From Thermoanaerobaculia bacterium (GTDB taxonomy: Bacteria; Acidobacteriota; Thermoanaerobaculia; Multivoradales; JAHZIX01): DNA of 64,000 nt. The stretch spans positions 1 through 64,000 of the forward strand of contig JALXFE010000038.1 of NCBI GenBank assembly GCA_027069135.1, read 5' to 3'. Positions 1 to 6,178 of this stretch are shown in pieces. How positions within the stretch are numbered: the first letter of the stretch is position 1; every line of letters starts with the position of its first letter. The notes below the pieces were generated by a model. It ran no database searches and was not told where the DNA came from. It saw only the letters and a program-made list of their open reading frames with translations. Made by a program: the position numbers and the translations under genes.

Positions 1-295
1 CGAACCATAGGACCTCCGGGCCCACTGCCACGGCCCGGGCCCCGGCGGAGTCCGGAACGTTGAGGAGCAAGCCGCCGCTGCCCCGCTCCACCTGGACCAC
101 CCCGGCCGCCGTCGCCAGCCACAGCCCCGCCGGGGCGTCGCCCGTTCCTGGAGCCTCCCCGGGTCCGGTCCCCGGGGCATTTCCTGGTCCCGTACCCGGC
201 TCTTGGCCCGTGGGCTGGGCGCCGACCGAGGCGGCGAGGAGTAAGAGGCAGACGAGAAGGCTGAGCAAGAGGGCGAAGAAGGCGGATGGTTTCAT
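1..295 (-). CDS. secreted protein, N-terminal part only (window edge)
   Basis: Minus-strand gene whose 3' part lies beyond the window; 98 codons are visible. The ATG at 295 follows an AAGGAG ribosome-binding site. Residues 1-26 form a typical signal peptide (Lys2, a long Leu-rich core, then SVGA before Gln27). Residues 27-54 are a Gly/Pro/Thr-rich linker with GTGPG-like repeats. The next stretch contains LWLATAAGVVQVERG and AVAVGPEVLWF, which resembles the first strands of a beta-propeller, but too little is present to name a family. The opposite-strand frame over the same bases is only its shadow. Confidence 0.7.
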   Translation of the reverse strand, partial: MKPSAFFALLLSLLVCLLLLAASVGAQPTGQEPGTGPGNAPGTGPGEAPGTGDAPAGLWLATAAGVVQVERGSGGLLLNVPDSAGARAVAVGPEVLWF

Positions 296-332
296 GGCGG
301 TGTCTCCTTAGAGTCGAATGAGCTTCCTGGTC

Positions 333-366
333 TTTGGACTTCTCTAGCCTTTGGACTTCTCTAGCC
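333..366. repeat. 17-bp tandem duplication
   Basis: TTTGGACTTCTCTAGCC occurs twice head to tail (333-349 and 350-366) just upstream of the secreted-protein gene start. This is a simple recent duplication; no function is evident. Confidence 0.9.
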
Positions 367-707
367 TCGGAGAAGTTCCCGGAGGGCTTCGCCAATAGGT
401 ATGGCGAGAAAGTCCCCGGAGAGGGACCACGGACATGTGGATTCCTCTCCGGGGGTGGGGTGGATAAGGAGATCCCGAGACGCAGCCAAGTGGACCCTTG
501 GGCCTTGCGGGCGAGATCTAAGGGACGGGAGGGGGTGGCCCGGGCCGGCGCCAGAGCTGGCACGGACCGGGACCGGGAAGACGATTCCGGAACGGGGAGA
601 CGTGGGATAAAAAGACCGGGCAGGCGAGGTGAGAGGTGTGAGGTGAGATGCAATGCACTCAACCCGAGCCTCACCCGCCCGGTGACCCAAGAGATAATCC
701 CCCTCGA

Positions 708-727
708 TCCCCCGTTGCAAAGGGGGA
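708..727. repeat. short hairpin repeat (REP-like)
   Basis: TCCCCC (708-713) and GGGGGA (722-727) form a perfect 6-bp stem around GTTGCAAA, preceded by CCCCCTCGA. Sequences of this type (C-rich/G-rich hairpin with a TTGCAAA core) are recurrent dispersed repeats in several bacterial phyla; I recall the pattern but cannot check copy number here. Confidence 0.5.
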
Positions 728-849
728 CAGCGTCTTTCCGTCTGGGCACCCTCGCATTCATTTGCTGATTCAAGAGGGCTTCCAAAGGTCCTTGACGGTG
801 CGGGAGCGCGTTCGCCTTCCGCCCTGCGTTGAGCAGGTATGGAAAGCAC

Positions 850-2097
850 TTAGCGCTGCCCCCGGGGGACCATGGTTTCTACGACCAGCTGGAGGGCTTG
901 CCCGATCCGGGCCGCATCGAAAGTCAATCTCTCGACGGACTCCCCGAGCTTCGCGAGCTCCCGGACCAAGAATGGCGAGGGTGCGTGCTGTTCCAGGGCT
1001 CGGACCGTCGGCCTGATCCAATGCTCCAACTGTCCTAAGTTGCAACGGTCGAGGTAATGCCGGCAGAGATCTGTGCCGATGAGGCCTAGGCTATAGGTGT
1101 CGTCGGCGGGTTCCAGGATCCGCCAGGCGTTGAGGAGATCGCCCTCGCCGCTTGGGTCGCCGGAGGTGATGCGGCAGCGGCCGCGGATCCAATACCAAAC
1201 CCCGAGGGCTCGGGAGCCCGGAAGCGATTCGGCCAGATGCTCTGCTACGGCCAGCACGGAGAGGGCCGAGCCGGGCTCACCCCGGCGTTGCATCATTTCA
1301 GCCAGGTTCGTATAGGCCGCCAGGGCGGTGACCGGCTCCGCATCCTCGTCGAGGCGGCTCAGGGCTTCCGCCTGGAGTGCCGTGGCATCCTGCAGCCGAC
1401 CTTCGACGTTCAGAAGGCCGGCTTGGCACAGTTGCACCTCCCCTAACTGCTTCTCCTCGCCCAGGTCTTCATAGAGGGTGGCGGCCTGACCAAACGCCAG
1501 GGATGCCCGCCAGCGCCGATCCGTGGTCCAGCAATAAGAGCCCAGGAGCGTCGCGTAGCGGGCGCGCAGTTCTGCATCTCCGCTCCCGGTGCGTAGAAGC
1601 TGCCGGGCGTAACGGAAGGCCCGGCGGGCCGCCGGGAGCTCGCGTTGGATTCGAAAAGCGTTGGCCCGTTCACACCACAGCCGGGCCGAGATGTCTCGCC
1701 GCCAGCGGTGGGTCGCGGCGGTGCGCAGCCTCTGCGGAATGCGCTTCTGGACCAGCTCCGCCAGGCTGACGATTCGCAGAGCCTCCGTCGCATCCGCAGG
1801 AGCAGCCTTGCCGGCCCGCTGCACCAACTCCAACACCAGGTAGGAGGAGTACAGCCGCCCCCGACTGAGGTTGATTCTCTGGCAAGCCTGCGTGTGCGGA
1901 AGTTGGAGCAACTCCTTTGCCAGCTTCCGGGCCTGCCAATAGCTCTGGAGCCTCGCCGGTTCATCCTGCCGCAAGCCCTCGAGAAGACGGACGCAGCGGC
2001 CGACCACCAGGGCCTTGATGGTGCGCTCGGGTAGAAGTTTCAGGTCTAGGGGGGTCCTTTCGGAGGTGTCCGGTGATGGATCCTGTGCTCGTTTCAT
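850..2097 (-). CDS. TPR-repeat protein, cytoplasmic
   Basis: A 415-residue, mostly helical protein of tandem TPR-like repeats with no signal peptide or membrane segment. The start chosen is the ATG at 2097, preceded by GGAAGGAG; the upstream in-frame TTG at 2115 lies inside that ribosome-binding region. The middle contains DISARLWCERANAF and later helices such as ALAAYTNLAEMMQRRGEPGSA, typical of TPR pairs. The same DISAR segment and repeat layout recur in the TPR protein at 36831-38309, so the two look like paralogues. The N-terminal 130 residues are Arg/Leu-rich and unassigned. TPRs bind proteins or peptides; no catalytic domain is visible and the role is unknown. Confidence 0.8.
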   Translation of the reverse strand: MKRAQDPSPDTSERTPLDLKLLPERTIKALVVGRCVRLLEGLRQDEPARLQSYWQARKLAKELLQLPHTQACQRINLSRGRLYSSYLVLELVQRAGKAAPADATEALRIVSLAELVQKRIPQRLRTAATHRWRRDISARLWCERANAFRIQRELPAARRAFRYARQLLRTGSGDAELRARYATLLGSYCWTTDRRWRASLAFGQAATLYEDLGEEKQLGEVQLCQAGLLNVEGRLQDATALQAEALSRLDEDAEPVTALAAYTNLAEMMQRRGEPGSALSVLAVAEHLAESLPGSRALGVWYWIRGRCRITSGDPSGEGDLLNAWRILEPADDTYSLGLIGTDLCRHYLDRCNLGQLEHWIRPTVRALEQHAPSPFLVRELAKLGESVERLTFDAARIGQALQLVVETMVPRGQR

Positions 2098-2188
2098 CTT
2101 GCTCCTTCCCGTCAAGACAAAAACCTAACACCGTAAGGATCTCGTGGTCTACAAATTGACTGAATATCGATCAAGGAGAAGAAAAATG

Positions 2189-2202
2189 CCTCCGTACGGA
2201 GG
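2189..2202. repeat. perfect 14-bp palindrome overlapping a Shine-Dalgarno sequence
   Basis: CCTCCGTACGGAGG is fully self-complementary. Its right arm GGAGG sits 8 bases before the ATG at 2211, and AAGGAG at 2173-2178 precedes another ATG at 2186. It could be an operator or a hairpin hiding the ribosome-binding site. Confidence 0.6.
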
Positions 2203-2210
2203 CAGCAGAT

Positions 2211-2444
2211 ATGATCAGAGAACTTCTTTCGATTCTTGCCATATCGAACGGAATCTACGACCGGGAGGGCGGGACAGCCCTAACCGTTTGGATCGATGAC
2301 CGGACCGATCTCCCCGCTCTCCCCTCCGCCGTTTTCCGTCTCCGTCAACCAACGCCAAATTGCCATCAAGATCTGCATGGAGGTCTCCTCTTAGGACGGT
2401 TCGCGGCGGGGCAGGAATGCCACGCCCCGACCGTCTTCAGGTAG
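2211..2444 (+). CDS. possible small ORF divergent from the TPR gene
   Basis: 77 codons starting MIRELLSILAIS, with GGAGG eight bases upstream. The N-terminus superficially resembles the 40-aa peptide at 36569 (MLKELLTQVY), which also lies beside a TPR gene. The rest is Pro/Arg-rich and looks non-coding, so if anything is translated it may be only the first part. No known family. Treat as a hint rather than a gene. Confidence 0.2.
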   Translation: MIRELLSILAISNGIYDREGGTALTVWIDDRTDLPALPSAVFRLRQPTPNCHQDLHGGLLLGRFAAGQECHAPTVFR

Positions 2445-2655
2445 GAAGTGTGTCCCACCCTCCATACTGGGGCCGGTCTCCTCGCCAGCCCGTGACGAGG
2501 GGCATCGAATGAGGTGTTCGCCCCCCGGGCGGGACCGAGATCAGCACCTAGACCAGGAAATGAAGGGCCTTGAGATCCCCTGTAGATACGAGGGGGCACG
2601 GCATGCGGCGCCGGTAGATCTGGAGGGTGGACTTTGCGTCGGGTGCCGCTCGGCT

Positions 2656-2686
2656 CCAAGGGAAGGGGCGGCCCCCCTACCCTTGG
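2656..2686 (-). terminator. hairpin downstream of the barrel gene
   Basis: CCAAGGGAAGGGGC and GCCCCCCTACCCTTGG form a long stem with minor mismatches, 13 bases past the stop codon of the minus-strand barrel gene. There is no T-run, so it is at best a weak or factor-assisted terminator. Confidence 0.4.
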
Positions 2687-2698
2687 CTTCTTCGGCTC

Positions 2699-3604
2699 TC
2701 AGCGCAACCGATAGCGCAGCATCAGGCGTAGGTTCAGGACGCCATCGTCCGAGGTGCTGGTTTCACCGAGGCGTTGAACGTCCAGGGGTGAGTAGAAGAT
2801 TTCCGTTCCCAGGCGGACCCGATCGGCCAAGGAAAAGGTGAGGCCGGTGGTAACGGCGTAGGTGGTGCCGTCGGTGACGAGGCGGGTCCGGTCGAGGAAG
2901 CCGAAGGTGCGGGCGTTGACCTGGAACTCCAGGTCCATTTGCTGGACGGAAGCTCCGAAATGCCAGAGGGCTTTCCCAAAGTTGCGGGAGGTCGTGAGCT
3001 CCAGGCCGTAGTAGTCCAGCTGGACCTCGTCGTTGGACTCGGCTTCGCAGCCGAAGGGATTTTCCGGCGACCCAGACGGAAACCGAGCATCTTCCGTCGA
3101 GCAGGTGAAGTCCCCTTTCGCGGTTCCGGTTTGACCGAAGAAACGAGCCCCTACCGTCCAGCGCCCGCTCTTTAGGAGAAGCCTTTCGAGGGCCAAAGAG
3201 ACGAGATTGGCTTTGATCCCGTCGACTTCCACCGGAGGGGACCAGCCCAGAGTCAGGGCGAAGCCCTTCGGGAGGCCGACGGTGACGCGGCCACGGCCGC
3301 TCGCCGGAGCGCGGTTGAGGTTTTCTTCCTTGCGGCCCCCGAAGCCGACCGTTCGTTGCTCCTGATCCAGGTGCGGAACAGAGATGGCCTCGAAGGAGAC
3401 CTCCACGGAACCCGGGCGGCGAGCTTCGACAGCGCCCAGGCCCGTGAGCAGGCTCACCGAGGAAAAGTACTTCATCGCCCAGGCTTCCGGCGCGTCGAAG
3501 TCCAGCTCCTCGGTGACGTCGAGGACCGGTAGGTCCTGGGCGACGGCCGAGCCGCCGCCGACCAGAACCAGGAGAGCGAAGATCCAGATCTTGGACGGGT
3601 TCAT
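2699..3604 (-). CDS. outer-membrane beta-barrel-like exported protein
   Basis: A 301-residue protein with a clear signal peptide (residues 1-22, MNPSKIWIFALLVLVGGGSA, cleavage near AVAQ). The mature part alternates polar and hydrophobic residues in short strands (for example VTVGLPKGFALTLGW, GLELTTSRNFGKALWHFGASV) and ends in strands LNLRLMLRYRLR. The last residue is Arg rather than the usual aromatic. Two cysteines in an extracellular-like loop (CSTEDARFPSGSPENPFGC) may form a disulfide. It lies 12 bases downstream of the cupredoxin/Calx-beta gene on the same strand, so the two are probably co-transcribed. No specific family recognised; a barrel of about 12-14 strands fits. Confidence 0.75.
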   Translation of the reverse strand: MNPSKIWIFALLVLVGGGSAVAQDLPVLDVTEELDFDAPEAWAMKYFSSVSLLTGLGAVEARRPGSVEVSFEAISVPHLDQEQRTVGFGGRKEENLNRAPASGRGRVTVGLPKGFALTLGWSPPVEVDGIKANLVSLALERLLLKSGRWTVGARFFGQTGTAKGDFTCSTEDARFPSGSPENPFGCEAESNDEVQLDYYGLELTTSRNFGKALWHFGASVQQMDLEFQVNARTFGFLDRTRLVTDGTTYAVTTGLTFSLADRVRLGTEIFYSPLDVQRLGETSTSDDGVLNLRLMLRYRLR

Positions 3605-3616
3605 CTCTCGCTCCTC

Positions 3617-5071
3617 TTAAGGGCAGGTCTCGAAGGCTCGGGTGTCCTGCACCGGTACGGCGGCGGTGCCCAAGGCGTTGAAGTACTGCTTGGAGACATC
3701 CGCCTCGGTGTCCGTGACCGTCAACGTGAATTCGACATTGGTGGTAGCGGCGAAGAACACGAAATAGCTTTCGAAGCGCAAGGTGCAGGCGTTGAGGATC
3801 TTCACCAGCATCTCGATATTGTTCTCGTTGAAAAAGTAGAAGAGGCCGGAGTCCCGGCGCCCGATAGTCACCGCCTGACCTTCACCGCTATTCCCGTTGC
3901 GATCGCGCCAAGAAATCTCTGCCTTGAAGCGGCCGTCCTCCCCGAGACACAGCGTTTCCGGTCCTTCGACACAGGGACCGAAGTCGGTGTCGTCGTCTTC
4001 TAACGTCAGGATGGAGCTGCTCGGAGCTCCCAAGGTCGCGCCACCCGTGGGCGAGCTGAGAGTGAGATTCACCGTCTCGTTCGCTTCCTGGACCAGATCC
4101 CCGAGCACCGGAACGGAGAACGTCTTGGCGACCGTCTCCCCGTCGGCCCAGTTCAGAGTGCTGTCGACGGAGGTGTAGTCTTCACCGGCAACCGCGGAGC
4201 CGTCGGCGGTCGATACCTGCACGCTGACCGCGTTGTCGCTGCCGCCGGTGCGCTCGACCGAGATCTCCGCCGAGCCATCGGATTCAGAGACCTGGTAGGA
4301 CGCTTCGGAAAAAGCGAGCTCCCCAGGATTCTCCTCTACGGCGTCGTTGTCCCGGATGGTCACCGTGGTGTTGCCGGGGCTTCCCAGGGCAGCCCCCGTG
4401 GCGTTGCTGAGCGTCGCATTGAAGGTTTGATTGTTCTCCGCAACGGTGTCATCCAGGATCGGGATGTCGAAGAATTTCGAAGTGTCGTCGTTGTCCGCCC
4501 AGTTGAGCGTACCGGTGGTCCCGGTAAAGTCCTGGCCCGCCTGAGCGGAGCCGTTGCTGGTGGAATAGGTCACGGAAGCAGCACCGTCGTCGCCGCCGAT
4601 GCGTTGGACCGTCAGGCGAACGCTGCCGGCATCCTCGTTGACGGTCACGGAGTTGCCGGCAAAACGCAGCGTCCCGGGTTGGCCGCCGCCCCCTCCCCCT
4701 TGTACGACGATCCGGCCGGTCATTCCGACCCCCACGTGGATAACACAGAAGTAGTCGAAGGTCCCCGGGGTATTGAAGACCACGCTGGCGGTCCAGAGAT
4801 TTGTCGAAGCGGCTCCGTTGCCGCCGTCTGCGTCACACCCGTTGGCGCACCGAAAGCTGCCGTCGTTGGCCTCGACGTTGTGGAACCCACCGGCGTTGGT
4901 CCACGTCACCGTATCTCCTTGCTGGATGGTCAGATTGGAGGGCGAGAAGGTGTTTCCGGGCCCCACCTGGACGTTGTGCACCGCGCCCTGGGCCGGTGCG
5001 GCGAAGAGCCCAAGAACGGCGGCGGACACGATTCCGAGCGACAAGAGAAGAGCTGGGTATCTCGATGACAT
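3617..5071 (-). CDS. exported cupredoxin-Calx-beta protein
   Basis: A 484-residue secreted protein. ATG at 5071 is chosen because GGAGG precedes it and a signal peptide follows (MSSRYPALLLSLGIVSAAVLG); upstream in-frame codons lack both. Residues about 30-125 are a plastocyanin/azurin-like cupredoxin with type-1 copper ligands visible: His in GGFHNV, then Cys, His and Met in YFCVIHVGVGM. Two Calx-beta domains follow after a Gly-rich linker (TLRFAGNSVTVNEDAGS and LAFSEASYQVSESDGS, each ending in a DND/DDD calcium motif). A C-terminal domain of about 95 residues with three Cys (LCLGEDGRF to AFETCP) is unassigned. Likely periplasmic or surface electron-transfer or adhesion protein; the combination is unusual. 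Confidence 0.85.
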   Translation of the reverse strand: MSSRYPALLLSLGIVSAAVLGLFAAPAQGAVHNVQVGPGNTFSPSNLTIQQGDTVTWTNAGGFHNVEANDGSFRCANGCDADGGNGAASTNLWTASVVFNTPGTFDYFCVIHVGVGMTGRIVVQGGGGGGQPGTLRFAGNSVTVNEDAGSVRLTVQRIGGDDGAASVTYSTSNGSAQAGQDFTGTTGTLNWADNDDTSKFFDIPILDDTVAENNQTFNATLSNATGAALGSPGNTTVTIRDNDAVEENPGELAFSEASYQVSESDGSAEISVERTGGSDNAVSVQVSTADGSAVAGEDYTSVDSTLNWADGETVAKTFSVPVLGDLVQEANETVNLTLSSPTGGATLGAPSSSILTLEDDDTDFGPCVEGPETLCLGEDGRFKAEISWRDRNGNSGEGQAVTIGRRDSGLFYFFNENNIEMLVKILNACTLRFESYFVFFAATTNVEFTLTVTDTEADVSKQYFNALGTAAVPVQDTRAFETCP

Positions 5072-5241
5072 GGTGTTCCTCCGGACCAGGCCCCCGAGGA
5101 TGGGGTTCGGTCTCTGTTTGAGAGGTGTGTGACGAAAACAACGCAACCGGTGCAATGGGAATCGCGACAAAGTTGGCCTTCCGTGAAAATCCATGGTTTT
5201 CATTTGAACCCTTCGCCGACCTCAAGGCAGCCACCCGATTA

Positions 5242-5276
5242 GATATATCCTAGTCTGGTAATATATCCCGACTAGG
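5242..5276. promoter_or_regulatory. inverted and direct repeats in a divergent promoter region
   Basis: CCTAGTC (5249-5255) and GACTAGG (5270-5276) form a 7-bp inverted repeat; ATATATCC occurs at 5243-5250 and again at 5261-5268. The block lies in the only AT-rich part of the region between the cupredoxin gene (minus) and the broken sigma-factor gene (plus). It looks like a binding site for a dimeric regulator of one or both; no protein can be assigned. Confidence 0.4.
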
Positions 5277-5305
5277 CTCGAAATCCCTAAAAAGATGAAG
5301 AGATC

Positions 5306-5555
5306 ATGGCCGGCATCCGAAAGAAACCGCCGAGCGAAGCCCTGCTCTTCGAGGGAGTCCGCCTCGGAGACCGGGTTTGTTTCGAGGAACTCTACCCCCC
5401 GATATTACCGTAGCCTCTACGGCTATCTGCTCCGAATGACCCGACGTCCGGAGTTGGTCGAGGTGGGCATCAACGAGGTGATGTTCGTGGTGTGGAAAGA
5501 TGCTCGGCGTTTTCGCGGACAATCGCGGCGTTCCTCCGCCGTTCGACGGCCGTAG
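5306..5555 (+). pseudogene. broken ECF sigma factor gene (region 2 only)
   Basis: ATG at 5306 starts MAGIRKKPPSEALLFEGVRLGDRVCFEELYP, then a stop. Reading one frame over from a run of six C at about 5396-5401 continues RYYRSLYGYLLRMTRRPELVE and MFVVWKDARRFRGQS, which is unmistakable ECF sigma-70 region 2. One extra C explains the frameshift. After FRGQS (about 5525), where region 2.4 and region 4 should follow, homology stops and the frame ends at 5555. The gene is therefore both frameshifted and truncated; the missing part was lost where it meets the M56 fragment. Confidence 0.85.
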
Positions 5556-5584
5556 GAGGCTCCGCGAACCCCGGATCCGTTAAT

Positions 5585-5671
5585 GCCGAAGTAGCTCTTC
5601 GGGCAGCTCTCAACGACGAGAGCCAGATTTCGAAGCACGGTTTCTGCCAGCTCGGCGACCTGCAGGCTCAT
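5585..5671 (-). pseudogene. 5' fragment of an M56 (BlaR1-like) peptidase gene
   Basis: Directly after the BlaI-type gene, overlapping its stop in ATGA, a frame begins MSLQVAELAETVLRNLALVVESC. BlaI genes are normally followed in this manner by an M56/BlaR1 sensor gene whose N-terminus has this kind of LRNL membrane segment. After about 22 codons the likeness ends, and the frame runs antisense into the broken sigma-factor gene. Assignment rests mainly on position and the short N-terminus. The limit at 5585 is approximate. Confidence 0.55.
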
Positions 5672-6048
5672 GAATCGTCCCCCTTCTCGAGAAGCTCCTC
5701 GAGCTCCGTGAGCTCTTCCCGTGAAAGGGAACCGCTTTCGGCGAATAAGGGAACCATGGTCTGGGAGTCCACTTCGAGAACCCGCTCGGCGAAATCACGG
5801 ACCAGCACCGCCAGCCCCTGCGCTCGACTGATACGGGCCCGGTAGAGGAAGACACCGTGGAAATCGTCTCGCTCGAGGATTCCCTTACCCACCATCCGGT
5901 CCATGATCGTCTTGGTGGTGGAATAGGCCCAACCGCTGCGCGGCCTCACCTGATCATGAACTTCCCGGATACTTGCCCGCCCGACGCGCCACATCTCCTT
6001 CATGATCTCCAGCTCGGAAGGGCTCAACGAAGGATTCTTCGGGTTCAT
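5668..6048 (-). CDS. BlaI/MecI-family transcriptional repressor
   Basis: 126 residues, normal length for the family. The N-terminal winged helix-turn-helix is clear: LSPSELEIMKEMWRVGRASIREVHDQV followed by WAYSTTKTIMDRMVGKGILERD. The C-terminal helices (about 85-126) form the dimerisation part. ATG at 6048 follows GAGGAG. Such repressors normally act with an M56 metallopeptidase sensor that cleaves them; here the adjacent sensor gene is reduced to a 5' fragment (5585-5671), so the repressor may have lost its anti-repressor or use one elsewhere. A palindrome just upstream (6081-6092) is the probable autoregulatory operator. Confidence 0.9.
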   Translation of the reverse strand: MNPKNPSLSPSELEIMKEMWRVGRASIREVHDQVRPRSGWAYSTTKTIMDRMVGKGILERDDFHGVFLYRARISRAQGLAVLVRDFAERVLEVDSQTMVPLFAESGSLSREELTELEELLEKGDDS

Positions 6049-6080
6049 AGCGACTCCTCATGACGATCGTAACCACCCTG

Positions 6081-6092
6081 CTACTCGAGTAG
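6081..6092. promoter_or_regulatory. probable BlaI-family operator
   Basis: CTACTCGAGTAG is a perfect 12-bp palindrome 33 bases upstream of the repressor ATG and 7 bases past the predicted -10 box, at the transcription start. BlaI/MecI repressors bind short palindromes of the TACT/AGTA kind over their own promoters. Confidence 0.6.
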
Positions 6093-6099
6093 TAAATAA

Positions 6100-6129
6100 A
6101 AGATAATTCAAGGGGATCACAAGTGTCAA
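6100..6129 (-). promoter_or_regulatory. sigma-70-type promoter of the BlaI gene
   Basis: On the minus strand TTGACA (6129-6124), an 18-base spacer, then TATCTT (6105-6100). The -35 box is a perfect match and the -10 matches four of six. The start point would fall in the palindrome at 6081-6092. Confidence 0.55.
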
Positions 6130-6178
6130 GACCTGGAGGGCCGGCTTGCCGTAGAATAGCGGCCTTCCAGGAGGTTGA

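Larger units (their letters stand above)
296..849. other. intergenic stretch with short repeats
   Basis: About 550 bases between the secreted-protein gene and the TPR gene, both on the minus strand. Open frames exist on both strands, but none has a ribosome-binding site or a recognisable protein. It holds a 17-bp tandem duplication (333-366) and a C/G-rich hairpin repeat (708-727), listed separately. I see no RNA gene. Confidence 0.5.
2098..2698. other. intergenic stretch with palindrome and doubtful small ORF
   Basis: About 600 bases between the TPR gene (minus) and the barrel gene (minus). It holds a perfect 14-bp palindrome (2189-2202), a doubtful 77-codon plus-strand ORF (2211-2444) and a terminator-like hairpin (2656-2686), each listed separately. 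Beyond 2444 I see no gene. Confidence 0.5.

Noticed and set aside
361-849. 162-codon minus-strand frame in the first intergenic stretch
   Set aside because: Passes through the C/G-rich hairpin repeat, giving the PPLQRGIEGDY string typical of such repeats; no ribosome-binding site.
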